DNA of 16,845 bases, taken from positions 1-16,845 of the forward strand of contig CAPZDM010000035.1 of assembly GCA_948745425.1 (NCBI GenBank), read 5' to 3'. Below, in pieces: positions 13,609-16,845 of this stretch (positions within the stretch are counted from its first letter, which is position 1; each line of letters begins with the position of its first letter). The notes beneath the pieces were generated by a model that ran no database searches, had not been told where the DNA came from, and worked only from the letters and a program-made list of their open reading frames with translations. Source of the stretch: an uncultured Clostridia bacterium (GTDB lineage: Bacteria; Bacillota; Clostridia; TANB77; CAG-508). Both the position numbers and the translations under genes were made by a program.

Positions 13609-14520
13609 TTAAATATTTTCTTTATTAAATGCTTGTAATAGTAGTCCCATACGAATATATAACCCATTACCTGCTTGTTCAAAGTATAAAGCTCTTGGGT
13701 CATCATCTATATCTTCTGATATCTCCCCTGTTCGTGGTAATGGATGTAATACTATTGTATTCTCAGAAAAATTACTTAATACTTCTTTATTTATGATATA
13801 TTCTTCTTTTTCAAAATCTCCTTCAAATCTTTCTTGTTGAATTCTTGTGTGATACATTACATCAATATCTTTTGGAATATCATTAAAGCTATTACATATT
13901 GTATAATTTATGTTTTTTTCTTTTAAGAAATCAATATATTCTTGTGGAAGCATGAAATCTTTTTTACTTAGTCCATATATTTCAACATCATTATATAATG
14001 CTAATAATTTTATTAAAGAGTGTATTGTTCTTCCATATACTAAATCTCCTAAAATTGCTACTTTAACTCCATCTATTTTTCCTCTTTTTTCTCTTATTGT
14101 ATACATATCTAATAATGCTTGTGTAGGATGTTCTCCTTTTCCACTTCCTGCATTTAATATCGGAACGCTTGCAACACTTGCTGCATCTATCGCTGAGTTT
14201 ACATCACTATGTCTAATAACTATGGCGTCTGCATAATTTTGTAATACTCTAACTGTATCCTTTAAAGTTTCTCCCTTTTTTACAGAAGAGTTTGCTGAGG
14301 CATTTTCTGTTGATATAACTTGTCCTCCTAATCTCAATACTGCTGTTTCAAATGAAAGTCTTGTTCTTGTACTTGGTTCATAAAACATTGTCGCTACAAT
14401 TTTACCTTCAATTGCTTTTGAATATTTTTCTGGATTTTGTTTTATTTTACTTGCTAAATCAAATACCTCCTCTAAACTTTCTCTTGTATATTGTCCTGCA
14501 CTTAATACATGTTTTAACAT
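13609..14520 (-). CDS. pyrB: Aspartate carbamoyltransferase catalytic subunit
   Basis: PyrB joins carbamoyl phosphate and L-aspartate to N-carbamoyl-aspartate, the committed step of pyrimidine synthesis. The 303-residue protein has the carbamoyl phosphate motif STRTR at 50-54, K81/K82 of the neighbouring-subunit loop (SSVKKGET), HPTQALLD at 131-138, RTRIQQERF-like residues near 225-232 (HTRIQQERF) and HPLPR at 259-263. No regulatory subunit gene (pyrI) or other pyr gene is adjacent, so this copy stands apart from a pyr operon. The start at 14520 follows AAAGGGAGG. The 72-base upstream gap is nearly all A/T with a weak TTGTAT/AATAAT promoter at best, so readthrough from pncB is possible. No PyrR-type leader fits in so short a gap. 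Confidence 0.95.
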   Translation of the reverse strand: MLKHVLSAGQYTRESLEEVFDLASKIKQNPEKYSKAIEGKIVATMFYEPSTRTRLSFETAVLRLGGQVISTENASANSSVKKGETLKDTVRVLQNYADAIVIRHSDVNSAIDAASVASVPILNAGSGKGEHPTQALLDMYTIREKRGKIDGVKVAILGDLVYGRTIHSLIKLLALYNDVEIYGLSKKDFMLPQEYIDFLKEKNINYTICNSFNDIPKDIDVMYHTRIQQERFEGDFEKEEYIINKEVLSNFSENTIVLHPLPRTGEISEDIDDDPRALYFEQAGNGLYIRMGLLLQAFNKENI

Positions 14521-14578
14521 AATTTTTCCTCCCTTTATTATTTATAAATATTTATATGTATACAAAATTTAATTCATA

Positions 14579-14595
14579 TTAATATAATTATCTCA
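14579..14595. repeat. Solo copy of the MITE-like element end, at the pncB stop codon
   Basis: TTAATATAATTATCTCA is identical over 17 bases to the right end of the element at 1389-1546 (and, inverted, its left end except for the outermost T's and one internal flank base). Its TGA on the minus strand is the stop codon of pncB. No second end is visible nearby. Confidence 0.5.
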
Positions 14596-16035
14596 CATAC
14601 TACTGTTTTTATTGTTTTTTAACATCTCATTTTTTAGTTCCCATAATTTCTTTGATAAATCTACATAGTATTTTTGTGGATTTTCTAAACGTTTAATTTC
14701 ATCCCAAACTGTATCAAGCTGTGCTTTTTTATATTCAGCAATTTCTGATAATGTAGGAGATTTATAAACTAATTTACCTCCATTATAAATTTTTTCAGCA
14801 AGTGGTTTTACATAGTAATTACTTAATGTCTTTTTCTTCCATGGTGCTTGTGGATCAAAAATTTCATATTCATTTTCTTTTATTTCTTCATCTGCTAGTG
14901 CAACTACATCTGCTAGTGCATAATTTGTATTTTTTGAATAAAATCTGTATACTTTTTTAAAACTTGGATTTGTAATTTTATCTACATTTTCACTTATCTT
15001 TATTTTTGGTATTATTTTTCCATCTTTTTCAATGGCTGCTAATTTATAAACTCCTCCAAATACAGCATCACTTTTAGCAGTTATTAAGTTTTCTCCTACT
15101 CCAAATAAGTCTACTTTTGCACCCTGTTTTATAAGTGATGATATTAAATATTCATCTAAAGAATTTGTAACACATATCTTACAGTCTTCATATCCTGCTT
15201 TATCTAGCATTATCCTTACCTTTTTAGAAAGATATGCTAAATCCCCACTATCTAATCTTACTGCTACTGGTCTTATTCCTTGTGGTTTTAATACTTCATC
15301 AAACACTTTTATTGCATTTGGGACTCCACTTTCTAAAGTATTGTAAGTGTCTACTAATAAAGTGCATCCATTTGGATATATTTCTGCATACGTTTTAAAG
15401 GCTTCATATTCAGAATCAAAACTTTGTACCCAACTATGTGCCATTGTTCCAGAAGCTGGTATATTGAATTTTTTTGCTGTTAATGTACAAGCTGTTCCAA
15501 CAGCCCCTCCAATAATTGCTGCCCTCGCACCATATATTGCAGCTGATGTCCCATGCGCCCTTCTTGCACCAAATTCCATTACAGGTCTTCCTCCTGCTTC
15601 TTTTACAATTCTATTTGTTTTTGTCGCTATTAAACTTTGATGATTTATCATAAGTAATAACACTGTTTCTAATAGTTGTGCTTCTATCATTGGTGCTTTT
15701 ATTGTAACTAATGGCTCTCCTGGGAATACTACAGTTCCTTCTGGAATTGCCCATATATCTCCGCTAAATTTAAAATCCTTTAAATAATTTAAGAATTGCT
15801 CTGAAAAGATTTTCTTACTTTTTAAAAATTCAATATCGTCTTCATCAAATTTTAGATTTTCAATAAATTCAATTATTTGCTCTAGTCCAGCAACAATAGC
15901 ATATCCTCCATTATCAGGTACATTTCTAAAAAATATATCAAAATATGCAATATCATTCATATTTTTTAATAAATATCCATTTGACATTGTGAATTCATAA
16001 AAATCTGTTATTAACTCTAGTTTTTCTTGATTCAT
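14593..16035 (-). CDS. pncB: Nicotinate phosphoribosyltransferase
   Basis: PncB makes nicotinate mononucleotide from nicotinate and PRPP with ATP, the entry step of NAD salvage (Preiss-Handler pathway). I chose ATG 16035 (MNQEKLELITDFYEFTM, 480 residues) because AAAAGGAG lies just before it; the upstream ATG at 16056 lies within nadE and encodes that very site. Family motifs: TDFYEFTM at the N-terminus, EFGARRAHG at 154-162, TMAHSWVQSF with H200 at the catalytic (phosphorylated) histidine position, and VRLDSGDLAYLSKK in the phosphate-binding barrel. One base separates it from the nadE stop, so the two form a NAD salvage operon and are probably translationally coupled. Its TGA stop falls in a repeated 17-base motif. 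Confidence 0.95.
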   Translation of the reverse strand: MNQEKLELITDFYEFTMSNGYLLKNMNDIAYFDIFFRNVPDNGGYAIVAGLEQIIEFIENLKFDEDDIEFLKSKKIFSEQFLNYLKDFKFSGDIWAIPEGTVVFPGEPLVTIKAPMIEAQLLETVLLLMINHQSLIATKTNRIVKEAGGRPVMEFGARRAHGTSAAIYGARAAIIGGAVGTACTLTAKKFNIPASGTMAHSWVQSFDSEYEAFKTYAEIYPNGCTLLVDTYNTLESGVPNAIKVFDEVLKPQGIRPVAVRLDSGDLAYLSKKVRIMLDKAGYEDCKICVTNSLDEYLISSLIKQGAKVDLFGVGENLITAKSDAVFGGVYKLAAIEKDGKIIPKIKISENVDKITNPSFKKVYRFYSKNTNYALADVVALADEEIKENEYEIFDPQAPWKKKTLSNYYVKPLAEKIYNGGKLVYKSPTLSEIAEYKKAQLDTVWDEIKRLENPQKYYVDLSKKLWELKNEMLKNNKNSSM

Positions 16036-16036
16036 T

Positions 16037-16825
16037 TTATTTTTTCTCCTTTTCATTGTATAAATAATTTCTTCTGTTAAAACTGAAAGTTGGTATTGGG
16101 GTTCTTTTATGTCTTGAATTATTATATTTTTCTATTATAATTCTTTTTACTTTTCCCTCTGTATCTCCTGTTTCAATCATTTCTGCGATTTGCGTATATT
16201 TTACTCCTAATTTTTCTTCATCTGTTTGTCCTCCTAAGCCATCATTTGGTGGTTTATTTATTATTTTATCTGGTACTCCTAACATTTTTCCAATTGCTAA
16301 AACCTCTGGTACTGTAAAATTAGCAATAGGATTAAAATCACAGGCACTATCTCCCCATTTAGTTGTATACCCTACCATTGCTTCACATAAGTTACCTGTT
16401 CCTATAACAAGATATCCTAATGTTTGAGCTATTGCATATAATGTTACCATTCTTAGTCTAGGTTTAATATTTATCTGCGCTTCTTTTGCTAGTTCATTTA
16501 AACCTAATTGCTTAACAGACTTATTTAATCCTTCTTCAAGCTTTTCATAAGTTTTAGTTAAATCATTTTTTATAAATCTTACTCCAAATGTATCTGATAC
16601 TAATTTTGCATCATCATAATCTGCATTTATTGAATTGCATGGCATAGAAATTGTAAGTACTCGTTCTTTTCCTAATGCTTTAACACTCATCGCAATTACA
16701 GTAGCCGAATCTTTTCCTCCACTATTTCCTACAACAACCCCATTTGCTCCTGAATTATTTACATATTCTTTTATCCATTCTATTGCTTCATTTATTCGTA
16801 ATTCTAATTCTTGTTTGTTTAACAT
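16037..16825 (-). CDS. nadE: NH3-dependent NAD+ synthetase
   Basis: NadE amidates nicotinate adenine dinucleotide to NAD+ with ATP, the last step shared by NAD synthesis and salvage. The 262-residue protein has the pyrophosphatase P-loop SGGKDSA at 35-41, GTGNLCEAMVGYTTKWGDSACD in the NaAD/ATP site, and the conserved TDEEKLGVKY region. There is no N-terminal glutaminase domain, so ammonia must be supplied directly. The start at 16825 follows GAAAGGAAA and the gene is complete, ending one base before pncB. NadD, which would link the two steps, is not in this window. Confidence 0.95.
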   Translation of the reverse strand: MLNKQELELRINEAIEWIKEYVNNSGANGVVVGNSGGKDSATVIAMSVKALGKERVLTISMPCNSINADYDDAKLVSDTFGVRFIKNDLTKTYEKLEEGLNKSVKQLGLNELAKEAQINIKPRLRMVTLYAIAQTLGYLVIGTGNLCEAMVGYTTKWGDSACDFNPIANFTVPEVLAIGKMLGVPDKIINKPPNDGLGGQTDEEKLGVKYTQIAEMIETGDTEGKVKRIIIEKYNNSRHKRTPIPTFSFNRRNYLYNEKEKK

Positions 16826-16845
16826 TAATATTTCCTTTCATCATA

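Noticed and set aside
14521..14592. Pyrimidine-responsive attenuator upstream of pyrB
   Set aside because: The gap is only 72 bases, nearly all A/T, with no PyrR-binding loop or terminator-antiterminator pair.
16036..16056. Earlier ATG for pncB giving MKRRKNK in front
   Set aside because: The seven codons overlap nadE and encode the AAAAGGAG ribosome binding site of the ATG at 16035.

Overview
The window is about three quarters A+T by eye. It has strong AGGAGG-type ribosome binding sites, near-consensus TTGACA-N17-TATAAT promoters and a SufCBDSU-type iron-sulfur operon (SufU, no SufE). This points to a low-GC Bacillota chromosome, most likely a member of Clostridia; I cannot name the genus. 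Fifteen of the seventeen genes lie on the minus strand. I see no tRNA, rRNA, CRISPR array, prophage or transposase gene, and no gene-free stretch longer than 300 bases.

Read in the direction of minus-strand transcription, the right end carries a NAD salvage pair (nadE 16825-16037, pncB 16035-14593), then pyrB (14520-13609), a Y-family DNA polymerase with a LexA-like box in its promoter (13503-12289), a large DUF4173-like membrane protein with Asp-box motifs at its C-terminus (12218-10173), an ECF sigma factor overlapping its zinc-finger anti-sigma partner (10055-8612), and an RsmB/NOP2-type RNA methyltransferase (8440-7535).

The left part is an iron-sulfur cluster locus. A DtxR-fold regulator (6914-6468) with most of its MntR-type metal ligands replaced and a C-terminal cysteine cluster precedes sufC, sufB, sufD, sufS and sufU. 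The tRNA 2-thiouridylase gene mnmA follows and runs off the left edge. The regulator supplies a candidate sensor, SufBCD the scaffold, SufS/SufU the sulfur, and MnmA a sulfur-consuming reaction.

Two plus-strand cassettes, each with its own consensus promoter, identical ribosome-binding core and terminator, sit against this direction. One encodes a 42-residue membrane peptide lying between sufC and sufB; the other encodes a 137-residue multi-pass membrane protein divergent from the regulator. Neither was recognised.

The suf locus also holds small repeats. Three copies of a GTAG-footed hairpin (REP-like) occur after sufB and around the end of sufU, one of them forming the last codons and the stop of sufU. 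A 158-bp MITE-like inverted repeat lies between sufS and sufU, and one 17-bp end of it recurs at the pncB stop codon. The most promising undescribed elements are the Cys-rich DtxR-like suf regulator and the antisense small membrane protein gene inside the suf operon.
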